Origin: Acidobacteriota bacterium
GTDB lineage: Bacteria; Acidobacteriota; Terriglobia; Terriglobales; Acidobacteriaceae
NCBI GenBank assembly: GCA_019244045.1
Contig: JAFATF010000227.1
Span: forward strand, 1-53,145
Direction of reading: 5' to 3'
Length of the DNA: 53,145 bases
Shown: in pieces, positions 37,006 to 45,315 of the stretch
How positions within the stretch are numbered: the stretch's first letter is position 1
Layout: each line of letters begins with the position of its first letter
Program-made: the position numbers and the translations under genes
Notes under the pieces: generated by a model
Told to the model about the DNA's origin: nothing
The model's database searches: none
What the model saw: only the letters and a program-made list of their open reading frames with translations

Positions 37006-38061
37006 TTACGGCTGGCTTCCATCGCGGCGTTTTAGCGTTGGCCGCTCATCGCCCGTGTCGCTCCCGCTGCCCGGGTTCTCGGTTTTCGTAGCACGGCGCA
37101 AGGTGGGACGGTTCGTATCCTTGTGGTCCTCGATCTTGTGACGATTCTCGAGCTGCGCCAGACGCGCCTTTACGTCCTGAAACTCGGAGCTATCCAGCTT
37201 ATATTGAGGCTCGGCAGGAAGAAGGGTGTTAATCTCGCGCTGCGTCTTTTCCAACCTATCCGGAGTTTGCGGATGGGTGTCGAAGGCTTTCGCTAGGGTC
37301 CCCGGCCTCTTCTTCTCCATGGCCTCGACCTTCTCGAAAAAGGCGGTGAAGGCCTGGGGGTCATAACCGGATTTGTACATATATTGCACGCCGAGGTAGT
37401 CAGCTTCGGCTTCAAATCCGCGAGAAAACTTTAAAAAGCCCATGGGGAGGGCCAGTCCCGCCGCGCTCTGGACCGCGTAACCAATCCCGCCGCCAACGAA
37501 GATCAGCGGTATTGAGGCCAGGTTCAACAGCTGCCCGCGCGTGTTCTCCCGGGCGATGTGGCAGGCTGCCACGTGGGCAATCTCGTGGGCCATGACTCCC
37601 GCTAGCTCGGCTTCGTTGTCCGCGGCCAGGATCAGTCCGGAGTTCACATAAAAGAAGCCGCCAGGCAGCGCGAAGGCGTTTACATCATCGGAATCGACAA
37701 CCTTGATCGTGAATGGCACCTGCGAGTCCGAATTGCGAACCAGGTTCTGTCCAATCCGGTTGATGTATTCGGTAATGACTGGATCTTTGATCAGCTTGGT
37801 AGTGGACTCAACCTGCTCGGCATACTGCTTTCCCATTGCGATCTGATGGTCGAGAGAGTACCAGTTGCTGATCCCTCTGTTGCAGCCCACGTTGCGGTTT
37901 CCGATCGCACTTATATCGCGGATGCTACCGTCATGATAGGACTTGAGCGGTCGCGTTGAGCCTGCACCTTGATCAGCGGAGGAGACGTCCGCGGCGAGCA
38001 CTGGAACAACCAACACAAGGCCGCAGACTAGGGCGGCCCAGGCTTTGGCATTGAGATTCAT
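37006..38061 (-). CDS. M48 family metalloprotease, secreted
   Basis: Zinc protease of the BepA/LoiP-like M48 group, probably periplasmic. ATG 38061 is chosen because GGAG stands about seven bases upstream and it opens a signal peptide (NLNAKAWAALVCGLVLVVPVLA). The 351-residue protein has HEIAH at 159-163 (VMAHEIAHVAACH) and the third ligand region EAEADYLGVQYMYKSGYDP. SYHDGSIRDISAIGNRNVGC before the catalytic domain is a common acidobacterial-style spacer. HPQTPDRLEKTQREI and a low-complexity Arg/Asp/Lys tail close it. Relatives degrade misfolded outer-membrane proteins. Its gene starts 109 bases after the NRAMP gene. Confidence 0.9.
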   Translation of the reverse strand: MNLNAKAWAALVCGLVLVVPVLAADVSSADQGAGSTRPLKSYHDGSIRDISAIGNRNVGCNRGISNWYSLDHQIAMGKQYAEQVESTTKLIKDPVITEYINRIGQNLVRNSDSQVPFTIKVVDSDDVNAFALPGGFFYVNSGLILAADNEAELAGVMAHEIAHVAACHIARENTRGQLLNLASIPLIFVGGGIGYAVQSAAGLALPMGFLKFSRGFEAEADYLGVQYMYKSGYDPQAFTAFFEKVEAMEKKRPGTLAKAFDTHPQTPDRLEKTQREINTLLPAEPQYKLDSSEFQDVKARLAQLENRHKIEDHKDTNRPTLRRATKTENPGSGSDTGDERPTLKRRDGSQP

Positions 38062-38170
38062 GGCACACTCCGACCCCTGAACACGGTCTCTTACATGAGG
38101 TAGATGCGAAAGGCAGCCTGATTGGTTACCAGGAATAAGCGCTTCCCCTCTCATGGCTCACAAGAGCAGG

Positions 38171-39424
38171 TCAAGAGCGAAATAAAGACCAAACATATGC
38201 GAGGCTGAGCAGCATCAATATGCCCGCCGTAAACCAGCAAAGAATGTTGTACAAACGTGAGTTGACGAATTCCCCCATCAGATCCTTTTTATTGACCAGC
38301 AACAGCATGAAAATCAGTACAAAGGGAATGGCAACACCGTTGACGGCTTGCGAAAGGATGGAAATCTGGATGAGGGGCAAGCTGGGGGTCAGGATCACAC
38401 CAGCGCCCGCCGCGATCAGAATGGTGTACAGCCAGTAGAATACCGGGGCCTCACTGAACTTCATACCGACGCCCGATTCAAACCCCAAACCTTCACAAAC
38501 CGTATAAGCAGTTGATAGAGGCAGAATGGAGGCTGCAAATAACGAAGCATTGAATAAGCCGAGGGCGAACAATATATAGGCGTAGTCCCCGGCCAGTGGC
38601 CGCAGCGCGGCGGCGGCGTCGGCGGCTTGGCGGATGTCCCTTAATCCATGGAGGTAAAGCGTCGCCGCACAGGCCACAATGATGAACCAGGCGACCAGAT
38701 CCGTGAAGAAGCATCCGGCAATGACGTCGAGACGGGAGATGCCGTAATCTCGTCGGGTGATGCCCTTCTCGACGACCGAGGACTGCAAATAAAACTGCAT
38801 CCAGGGGGCTATTGTGGTGCCCACTACCGCAATTGCCATATAAACGTAGCTCTTGTCTGAGAAAAGATGCCGGTCCGGTGGGATCACGGTTGCCAGCAGA
38901 GCACTAGTCCATGCCGGTTTCGCCAGCACCCCGGCGAAAATGTAAGTTATATAGAAAAATGACGCGGCCAGGAACACCTTCTCGACGCTCTTATATTGTC
39001 CCTTCACGACGATCAACCACACGATCACAGCGCAGATGGGGACTGAGTAGATGCGTTTCACGCCAAACAGTTCCATACTGCCGGCGATACCCGCGAATTC
39101 GGTCACTACATTGCCGAAATTGATCAGCAGGATGGCCAGCATCATGAAGAAGGTGATGCGAAACCCAAACTCCTCGCGAATCAGATCGCTCAGCCCCTTG
39201 CCCGTGATCGCTCCCATTCGGGCAGCAAGCTCTTGGATGAGGATCAGAGCCAGGGTCACCGGGATCATGGTCCATAACAACATGTGCCCGAACTGCGCCC
39301 CGGCCGCGGAATAGGTCAGGATGCCGCCGGCATCGTTGTCGACGTTGGCCGTGATGATGCCCGGTCCGATAACCGCCGCGAAGATTAAGATCCGGGTCTT
39401 CCAGCGCCTCAGGAATCGTCTCAT
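38171..39424 (-). CDS. NRAMP-family metal transporter, non-canonical motifs
   Basis: Inner-membrane secondary transporter with about 11 membrane segments in 417 residues. In canonical Mn/Fe NRAMPs the substrate site uses DPGN in helix 1 and MPH in helix 6. Here helix 1 reads DNDAGGI (Asp31 kept, Asn replaced by Gly34) and helix 6 reads TTIAPWMQF, so Met is Ala206 and His is Trp208. Loss of the soft Met ligand is described for NRAMP-related Mg2+ transporters, so hard ions such as Mg2+ or Mn2+ without Cd2+ are possible. The substrate is therefore open. Start ATG 39424 has no clear ribosome-binding site. Nearest regulator is the Fur homologue 3 kb away. Confidence 0.88.
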   Translation of the reverse strand: MRRFLRRWKTRILIFAAVIGPGIITANVDNDAGGILTYSAAGAQFGHMLLWTMIPVTLALILIQELAARMGAITGKGLSDLIREEFGFRITFFMMLAILLINFGNVVTEFAGIAGSMELFGVKRIYSVPICAVIVWLIVVKGQYKSVEKVFLAASFFYITYIFAGVLAKPAWTSALLATVIPPDRHLFSDKSYVYMAIAVVGTTIAPWMQFYLQSSVVEKGITRRDYGISRLDVIAGCFFTDLVAWFIIVACAATLYLHGLRDIRQAADAAAALRPLAGDYAYILFALGLFNASLFAASILPLSTAYTVCEGLGFESGVGMKFSEAPVFYWLYTILIAAGAGVILTPSLPLIQISILSQAVNGVAIPFVLIFMLLLVNKKDLMGEFVNSRLYNILCWFTAGILMLLSLAYVWSLFRS

Positions 39425-39609
39425 TAGAGCAGTTCGCGAACATAATTCTTCAGCGATCGAACAGAATAAATGTCATTGTGCTTTCTGACCAGACGAAAGC
39501 AAGGAACGGCAACTGGTTTGCACGCTCGAATGGTCGAGCTCGGAATCGCACGATTCAGAGGCTTAGCAACGATTTCTGCACACAAGCGAGAGCGGGTAGC
39601 GGCGAAAAC

Positions 39610-40275
39610 TTAGCCTGACCTGGACCAACGCCCGTCTGGCGTGCTCAGGGGATGGGAGAGCTCCTCGCGCCGGCGCTGGCGCCCTTGGCGCAGTCGGTAA
39701 ATTTCTGACGCGCGCACATAGGCAACATACCCGACGAGCGCAAGATTAACAATCAGAGCTCCCCAGCGAAAGGCGGTCGAGCGCAGCATCAGTGCGCGTA
39801 TTTCGAAGGGAAGATAGACCAGGCCGGAGAAGATGGCCAGCCACTCGCCCCAGATTCGAGTCCTCCATAGCCCGTACGCTTCGAGAAAGCGGACTGCCGA
39901 ATAGGCAAGCGCCAGAGTTGCCAGCGTCGTCAGCTCGCCGGCCGTAACCTGATCGGCAAAATCGAGAAAAACCTGGGCAAAATGGAGGTCAGGATCAATG
40001 TGCAGAAATTCCAGAGTGCCTTCGGCTATGTCCCAGACGTCCTTGTTGCGCAATATGAGCAGGCCGATAGCTACTGCAATGGCTAAGATTCCTTTCAAGA
40101 ATTCGATTGAGGCGACAGTGCGCAAGCCGCGCTTGTGAGCTGGGTCGCTGCCGCGAATAATGCCGGAATGGTGGGTTACGGCCGGAGTCGAGGAATCAAC
40201 TAGCATCAGGCGATGGAATGGACGTCTCATCATATCGTAGGTGCGCGAAGTGCGCGTCGGGATCCCGAGCCTCAT
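39610..40275 (-). CDS. DUF2127 family membrane protein
   Basis: A 221-residue protein of unknown function with four predicted membrane segments (about 58-77, 112-132, 144-164 and 170-188). The block RGLRTVASIEFLKGILAIAVAIG followed by AYSAVRFLEAYGLWRTRIWGEWLAI is characteristic of DUF2127. The first 45 residues are poorly conserved-looking and no ribosome-binding site marks a start; ATG 40206 is an alternative. It ends with a basic, Arg-rich tail. No operon partner: 142 bases to the DHH gene stop. Confidence 0.75.
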   Translation of the reverse strand: MRLGIPTRTSRTYDMMRRPFHRLMLVDSSTPAVTHHSGIIRGSDPAHKRGLRTVASIEFLKGILAIAVAIGLLILRNKDVWDIAEGTLEFLHIDPDLHFAQVFLDFADQVTAGELTTLATLALAYSAVRFLEAYGLWRTRIWGEWLAIFSGLVYLPFEIRALMLRSTAFRWGALIVNLALVGYVAYVRASEIYRLRQGRQRRREELSHPLSTPDGRWSRSG

Positions 40276-40417
40276 CGGCGCGGTCCGGCAGCATTAGATT
40301 CGGGACAAAGGCGACCGGATATCCGCGCCTAGCCGAATGCCCGGTGGATGCTCTTCCCGTTCATGGGAATCGCCTCTCGACAGCTCGACAGGAGCTTCCC
40401 GGGGTCGATTGAGCAGC

Positions 40418-41392
40418 TCAGCAGCCGTTACTGCGCACGCTAGCGCGCAGTTCGGCTACGATTTCGCGTGCGGCTTTTCTGGCTGCTTCCTCCTGCTTTA
40501 CATCGAAAGAAATAGCCCCTACCCGGGCGTGTCCGCCGCCGCCATAGCGTTCACAGATTTTCGCCAAGTTCACCAGTCGCTCTTCACGCGCCCATGGGTT
40601 GGAACCCACTGACACTTTGGTTCGAAAGCTGCTTTTGCTCAAGCCAACACTGTAAAGCGAATCGGGATAGAGATAGTAGGGGACAAACTTGTTGTAGCCT
40701 TCCAGATCCTGATCGGTCACGTCGAAGAAGATGGTTCCATCCTTGAATTCGGTGCGTCCCTTCATCAGTTCGATTGAACCCTCGTGGCGCTCGAGCAGCG
40801 CAGGCAGGAGCTCGGCCACGAAGGGCTCCTCGACAATGGCAGCCAGCGGCTTCGTCGCCAGCAGCGGGATCAAGCGCGGTACAAAGGCATGATCCTTCGC
40901 CGCCTCGATCACCATGGTGAGCTTCATGGCCGGAGCCCTCATTTCGACTGCAGTTCTCGCGTTGTCGTACAGGGCGCCATCAATGATGTCCGCCCATTTG
41001 ATCATTTCCGCCACCGGCTGGGGGTTAAAGCCGAAACGCTGCTCCGCGATGGTAGCCAGGAACTTCGTGCAGGAGCGAAACCCAGGATCATAAAACTTGC
41101 GATTACTTTGATCCTGCTCGAAATGAGCGGCATCGTCGGAGGTGAGGAAAGCACTCTCATGATGATCGAACCACCAGGTAATTTTGGGTGAGCTCGAATA
41201 TTTGAAATCCACGATGGCATTCTCGTCAGCGTCGAATTTGGACTCATCGAACAGAGCGCCGGCACGGTGCAGCAGGCCGCTAAAGGTAAAACCTACGTCC
41301 TCACGGATGCGTTCCCGATAAAAACGCGAAAACAAAGCAGCCGAGCACGCGCCATCGAAGCATTTGTCGTGGTAGAAGACTTTAACTTTCAA
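40418..41392 (-). CDS. DHH superfamily phosphoesterase
   Basis: Cytoplasmic metal-dependent phosphoesterase with DHH and DHHA1 modules. From TTG 41392 (with AGGG about nine bases upstream) it is 324 residues; the longer frame to 41461 adds residues unlike the family. Motif 1 is HDKCFDGACSAA near the start, the DHH motif is WWFDHHESAF, and the DHHA1 motif is YGGGGHARVGAISF. The set of Asp and His residues for two Mn ions is present. Relatives include oligoribonucleases (NrnA), cyclic dinucleotide hydrolases and exopolyphosphatases; there is no RecJ-like extension. Which phosphodiester it cleaves is unknown. Confidence 0.82.
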   Translation of the reverse strand: MKVKVFYHDKCFDGACSAALFSRFYRERIREDVGFTFSGLLHRAGALFDESKFDADENAIVDFKYSSSPKITWWFDHHESAFLTSDDAAHFEQDQSNRKFYDPGFRSCTKFLATIAEQRFGFNPQPVAEMIKWADIIDGALYDNARTAVEMRAPAMKLTMVIEAAKDHAFVPRLIPLLATKPLAAIVEEPFVAELLPALLERHEGSIELMKGRTEFKDGTIFFDVTDQDLEGYNKFVPYYLYPDSLYSVGLSKSSFRTKVSVGSNPWAREERLVNLAKICERYGGGGHARVGAISFDVKQEEAARKAAREIVAELRASVRSNGC

Positions 41393-41471
41393 GATGCAAT
41401 TCCCTGCCCCTAAACTCCCGGGGAAAGATTTTCTAGGATACCGGAACTCTTGCCGCGACAAAAGAAAGCTT

Positions 41472-41939
41472 TCAGGAGCGGATCGCGTGCCTTTCTACCC
41501 ACTCGCCGAGGACGGGCAGTTTATAAAGACGGTGCTGATAAGCCTTGATCATGCACACGATTACCAGGAGTGCGATTCCAATGCCGGCGATAAGAGCGAC
41601 AGGGATCAGCAACAAATTTATGGCAGCCAGGTTTGCCAGCAGCAGGAAGGTGAACATCAAAGCTAGCGTCGAGGCCGCCAGGGCGATCGATTGCAGCGCA
41701 TGGAAACGAACAAATTGGTTCTTGCGGTAAGGTCGGGTGCATAGCAGTACGAGGGCTGGAATGGCCGTTAGATAAGCGAGCGTAGCTACGAGATTCTCTC
41801 GCGGGGTAGGTTGAACTCGAACGCGGGAGGTCGAGGCGGCATCTTCTTTGGCACGTGATTTCCCGGCATCTCCGCAGCTTGGACAAGCCGCCTGTTCGTT
41901 CGACCTGGGGGCGCCACATACGGCGCATACTGTGGTCAT
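41472..41939 (-). CDS. Zinc-ribbon protein with DUF4870-like membrane domain
   Basis: A 155-residue membrane protein. The N-terminal zinc ribbon has Cys5, Cys8, Cys19 and Cys22, followed by a charged linker (about 24-48). Then about four hydrophobic segments: LVATLAYLTAIPALVLL, FHALQSIALAASTLAL, FTFLLLANLAAINLLLIPVA and AGIGIALLVIVCMI, with the RKNQFVRFHALQS motif typical of DUF4870/Tic20-like proteins. Function unknown. It ends 79 bases before the DHH gene start. Confidence 0.75.
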   Translation of the reverse strand: MTTVCAVCGAPRSNEQAACPSCGDAGKSRAKEDAASTSRVRVQPTPRENLVATLAYLTAIPALVLLCTRPYRKNQFVRFHALQSIALAASTLALMFTFLLLANLAAINLLLIPVALIAGIGIALLVIVCMIKAYQHRLYKLPVLGEWVERHAIRS

Positions 41940-42163
41940 TTCTGCTCTCCTAACCAGCTACACCGCGCGCGCCGTCGGTCAGCATGCGTGGGCAGGCCTG
42001 GTGTCGCAATCACGCGCGCATTGTCCCATGGCGCCCCATGGTACGCGGCGGCGAAGGGTCACCTGGCGCCTCGCCCCGGTCGCATCGCTCATCCGAGATG
42101 CGGCACGATGCCAACCTGTCCGCCAGCGCCTGCTTGGTACTCTGCGGAACCGCGTCGCTCGGC

Positions 42164-42607
42164 TCATGGGCTCGGCTTGCTGCGGCACTCTTCGCACACA
42201 CCGTAAATCTGAAAGGTGTGTCGCGTGGTTTCGTATCTATATTTGCGCCCGATTTCCTGTTCCAGCGCGCTGATCTCGCTCGAAAAGAATTCTACCGAAC
42301 TGCCGCATTCGGTACACACCATGTGGTGATGGCTGCGGCGGTTGTACTGGTGCTCGTAGCGCGCAATACCGTCGTGAAAGGCAACTTCGCTGGCCAAGCC
42401 GCACTCGGCCAGCAGCTTGAGTGTGCGATAAACGGTGGTGTAGCCGATCCTGGGATCCTTTCGCTTCACCAGGCGGTAGAGTTCGTCGGTCGAGAGATGT
42501 TCGCGCGTATCTAGAAAGGTGCGCAGGATGGTATCGCGTTGCCCGGTATGCTTCAGGCCAACCCGTTTTAAGTGCTGGTGCAGGATGCGCTCGGCCTCGC
42601 GCACCAT
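42164..42607 (-). CDS. fur: Fur family transcriptional regulator
   Basis: DNA-binding metalloregulator. From ATG 42607 it is 147 residues; the frame stays open to 42703 but the extra 32 codons lack family features. The winged helix includes HLSTDELYRLVK and GYTTVYRTLKLLAECGLA. The structural zinc site is Cys98, Cys101 (CTEC) and Cys138, Cys141 (CEEC). His37, His93 and His95 are probable regulatory ligands. At the position where PerR has an Asp needed for peroxide sensing (VDF), this protein has Glu (VEF), which favours an iron (Fur) or other metal sensor over PerR. No Fur box is visible nearby. It is divergent from the penicillin acylase gene. Confidence 0.88.
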   Translation of the reverse strand: MVREAERILHQHLKRVGLKHTGQRDTILRTFLDTREHLSTDELYRLVKRKDPRIGYTTVYRTLKLLAECGLASEVAFHDGIARYEHQYNRRSHHHMVCTECGSSVEFFSSEISALEQEIGRKYRYETTRHTFQIYGVCEECRSKPSP

Positions 42608-42816
42608 CTCGCGCGAGATCGTGGGCTGATCGTCGATGCGTTTTTGCAGGCTCGTGGACAAGCGGCAAACAAGAATGATACTGGCGTCCCAGGGGGCTGC
42701 CAACTGCTCCCTGCTCAGCGGTGACTGCTAAGTAGCCCGAAACTTTGGTTGCCCGGCCGGGCCTAGGTTCTCCGACCTCGGCCCTGAGCTGTATGCGACC
42801 GAATGGTGTCAGTTAA

Positions 42817-42845
42817 TTGTGTTCCTGGCAGCCGCGCCCTACAAT
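42817..42845 (+). promoter_or_regulatory. Candidate promoter of the Ntn hydrolase gene
   Basis: TTGTGT (42817-42822) and TACAAT (42840-42845) lie exactly 17 bases apart. The -10 ends 12 bases before ATG 42858, so the leader would be only about five bases. There is no ribosome-binding site before the ATG. Confidence 0.45.
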
Positions 42846-42857
42846 CAAATTCCACTC

Positions 42858-45290
42858 ATGACGACATCCATTCTCAGGCCCGCTCAGACTCACGCGGGTT
42901 CCCCGGGGACCAAAATTACCCTGGTTATATGTCTTATCGCTCTGGCCGGCGTCATTGCTGTCCTCCTCTACCTATACTCTGTCGCGTACTCCGCCCTGCC
43001 CCAGTTAGATGGCCGTCTCGGGCTGCGAGGGTTGAAAGCCAAGGTTACTGTGGCGCGCGATGATCATGGCAATCCGACGGTTGAAGCCTCGCAGTTGGGA
43101 GACCTTTTTTTCGCCCAAGGATACGTCACGGCCCAGGACCGGCTATGGCAGATCGATGCTATGCGGCACGCCGCCGCCGGCGAGCTGGCGGAGATCCTCG
43201 GTCCCGCTCAGGTGGGATACGATCGCGAGCAACGCATCCTAGGTCTTCGCGCCGTTGCCCATCGTTCACTCGAACTCGCACTGGCAAGGGATCGGCAATT
43301 TCTCGACGCCTACACGCGCGGGGTAAACGCCTACATCGAATCTCATGGGCGAAACTTGCCTATCGAATTCCGCATACTCGGCTATCGGCCTAAACCTTGG
43401 ACAGCCGAGGATTCCATGTTGATCGGCGTGAATCTGGTGAAGGAGCTCAATCACGGATATTATCGCGCCGCCCTCGAGAAGGAAAAAATTCTTTCCAGGG
43501 TGGGGCCGGAATTAACCCGAGACCTGTTCGTGAATTCATCCTGGCACGATCATCCCCCCATGGAAGGGCCGATTCGGATGGATAGTTTCGAGGAGGACGA
43601 GGATAACGTGGGCGGAAAACTATCGGTTTCTTTCACTGGAGCGCTTCCCCCGGCCGGTGATCCACTCGATCTTGTCCGCTCTGGATCGAACAACTGGGTA
43701 GTGTCGGGAGCGCACACGGTTTCTGGAAGACCTCTACTGTCGAATGACATGCATCTCAGCCATCACATACCCAACCTGTGGTATGAAATTCACCTGCGCT
43801 GCGCAACGCTTGACGTCGTGGGCGTAAGCTTGCCAGGCACGCCCTACGTCATCGTGGGACATAATCGGCGAATCGCCTGGGGTTTTACCAATCTGGGGCC
43901 CACGGTAGAAGACCTGTACGTTGAAACCTTCAATGATCGCGGGCAGTATCGCACGCCACAAGGCTGGCGCGACCCTGAACACCGCCGGGAGACCATCCGT
44001 GTGAAGGGGACTTCTGATCAAACCCTCGAGGTCCGAATCACGCGTCACGGGCCAATCATTAGCCAGTTACTTTCTGGAGAGAAGCGTCAGATTGCGCTGC
44101 GCTGGACACTCTATGACGGTCTAAAGGATCCATTTTTCGACATCGATAATGCCCAGAATTGGAGTGAGTTCACCCGGGCCCTATCCGAGTGGAATGCGCC
44201 TGCGCAAAACGTAGTCTATGCGGACGTGGACGGTCATATCGGCTATCACGCGACCGGTAAGATTCCAATTCGGGCCACAGGGGACGGGAGCCTTCCGGCC
44301 GATGGCAGCGATGATCGCAGCGAGTGGACAGGATACGTGCCCTTCGACCAATTGCCCAATATCAGCGACCCGCCATGGGGCCTGATCGCGACCGCCAACG
44401 GGCGGGTGACTCCGGACAAATACCCGTACTCATTGGCCACTCAGTGGGATGCACCTTGGCGAACGGAGCGAATCTATCATGTCCTCGAATCGGGCAAAAA
44501 GTTTTCCGTCTCCGATATGCTTCGTCTCCAAACTGACGTCTACTCCGCGTTTGATCGATTCTGTGCCGAACGCTTCGTCTACGCCTTGGACCATGCGGCG
44601 CAATTGTCACCCCGAGCGCGGCAGGCGCGGGATTTGATGCGCGACTGGGATGGCCGTCTGAATCGGGAATCGGCAGCGGCTACCATCGAGAGCCAATCTC
44701 GCCAGCAGTTAAGCCGCCTTTTACTCGAGCCAAAACTGGCGCCGGCTTCGCCAGATCAAGGTGCACTCAGCTGGAAGGATTACCGGTGGTTCATGAGCTC
44801 GATCTGGCTCGAAGACGTGCTCCTCAAGCAGCCTAAACGTTGGCTGCCGGCAGACTACCCCGCTTACGACGCTCTCTTGGCAGCAGCCGTTGAGGCCGCC
44901 ATCGATCAGGCTGATGTACCCAGAGACTTGAATGAATGGCAATGGGGCAAGGCATCACCGCTCTATATCCAGCACCCCGTACTCGGCCGGTTGCCGCTGA
45001 TCGCGCGATGGACCGGACCCGGGCTGGTCGAACAGTCCGGCGGCGCCTTCACCGTCAAGCAGGTGGGCAGGAACTTCGGCCCCTCCGAGCGCATGACCGT
45101 CGATCTGTCCGATCTTGATCAGACGACGCTTAATACCGTCACCGGAGAGGCCGGCAATTTCCTAAGTCCCTATTACTTGGATCAATGGAAGGCCTGGTAC
45201 GGCGAGACTACAATCACGGTACCTTTCTCCTCCCAGGCAATCGAGAGGGGCACGAGGCACAGCCTGGTACTCGAACCGGGTGATTCTTAG
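42858..45290 (+). CDS. Penicillin acylase family Ntn hydrolase, membrane-anchored
   Basis: Amidase of the N-terminal-nucleophile type that is made as a precursor and cleaves itself. From ATG 42858 it has 810 residues: a membrane anchor or uncleaved signal (about 20-45, ITLVICLIALAGVIAVLLYLY), then the alpha chain with DGNPTVEA- and FAQGYVTAQDRLWQ-type blocks, a spacer, and the beta chain starting at Ser277 in the SGSNNWVVSG motif, which is the nucleophile after self-cleavage. LSNDMHL, ETGNFL-like AGNFLSPYY and the Asn-containing oxyanion blocks follow. Relatives act on penicillins, acyl-homoserine lactones or other N-acyl amides; the natural substrate is not identifiable. Two starts are possible (GTG 42819 lies in the -35 element and is unlikely). 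Confidence 0.92.
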   Translation: MTTSILRPAQTHAGSPGTKITLVICLIALAGVIAVLLYLYSVAYSALPQLDGRLGLRGLKAKVTVARDDHGNPTVEASQLGDLFFAQGYVTAQDRLWQIDAMRHAAAGELAEILGPAQVGYDREQRILGLRAVAHRSLELALARDRQFLDAYTRGVNAYIESHGRNLPIEFRILGYRPKPWTAEDSMLIGVNLVKELNHGYYRAALEKEKILSRVGPELTRDLFVNSSWHDHPPMEGPIRMDSFEEDEDNVGGKLSVSFTGALPPAGDPLDLVRSGSNNWVVSGAHTVSGRPLLSNDMHLSHHIPNLWYEIHLRCATLDVVGVSLPGTPYVIVGHNRRIAWGFTNLGPTVEDLYVETFNDRGQYRTPQGWRDPEHRRETIRVKGTSDQTLEVRITRHGPIISQLLSGEKRQIALRWTLYDGLKDPFFDIDNAQNWSEFTRALSEWNAPAQNVVYADVDGHIGYHATGKIPIRATGDGSLPADGSDDRSEWTGYVPFDQLPNISDPPWGLIATANGRVTPDKYPYSLATQWDAPWRTERIYHVLESGKKFSVSDMLRLQTDVYSAFDRFCAERFVYALDHAAQLSPRARQARDLMRDWDGRLNRESAAATIESQSRQQLSRLLLEPKLAPASPDQGALSWKDYRWFMSSIWLEDVLLKQPKRWLPADYPAYDALLAAAVEAAIDQADVPRDLNEWQWGKASPLYIQHPVLGRLPLIARWTGPGLVEQSGGAFTVKQVGRNFGPSERMTVDLSDLDQTTLNTVTGEAGNFLSPYYLDQWKAWYGETTITVPFSSQAIERGTRHSLVLEPGDS

Positions 45291-45315
45291 TTGAAAGTCA
45301 TACCGCCACAGGCAA

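Noticed and set aside
42164-42703. Annotation of the Fur-family protein as PerR
   Set aside because: The Asp that marks PerR peroxide sensing is Glu here.
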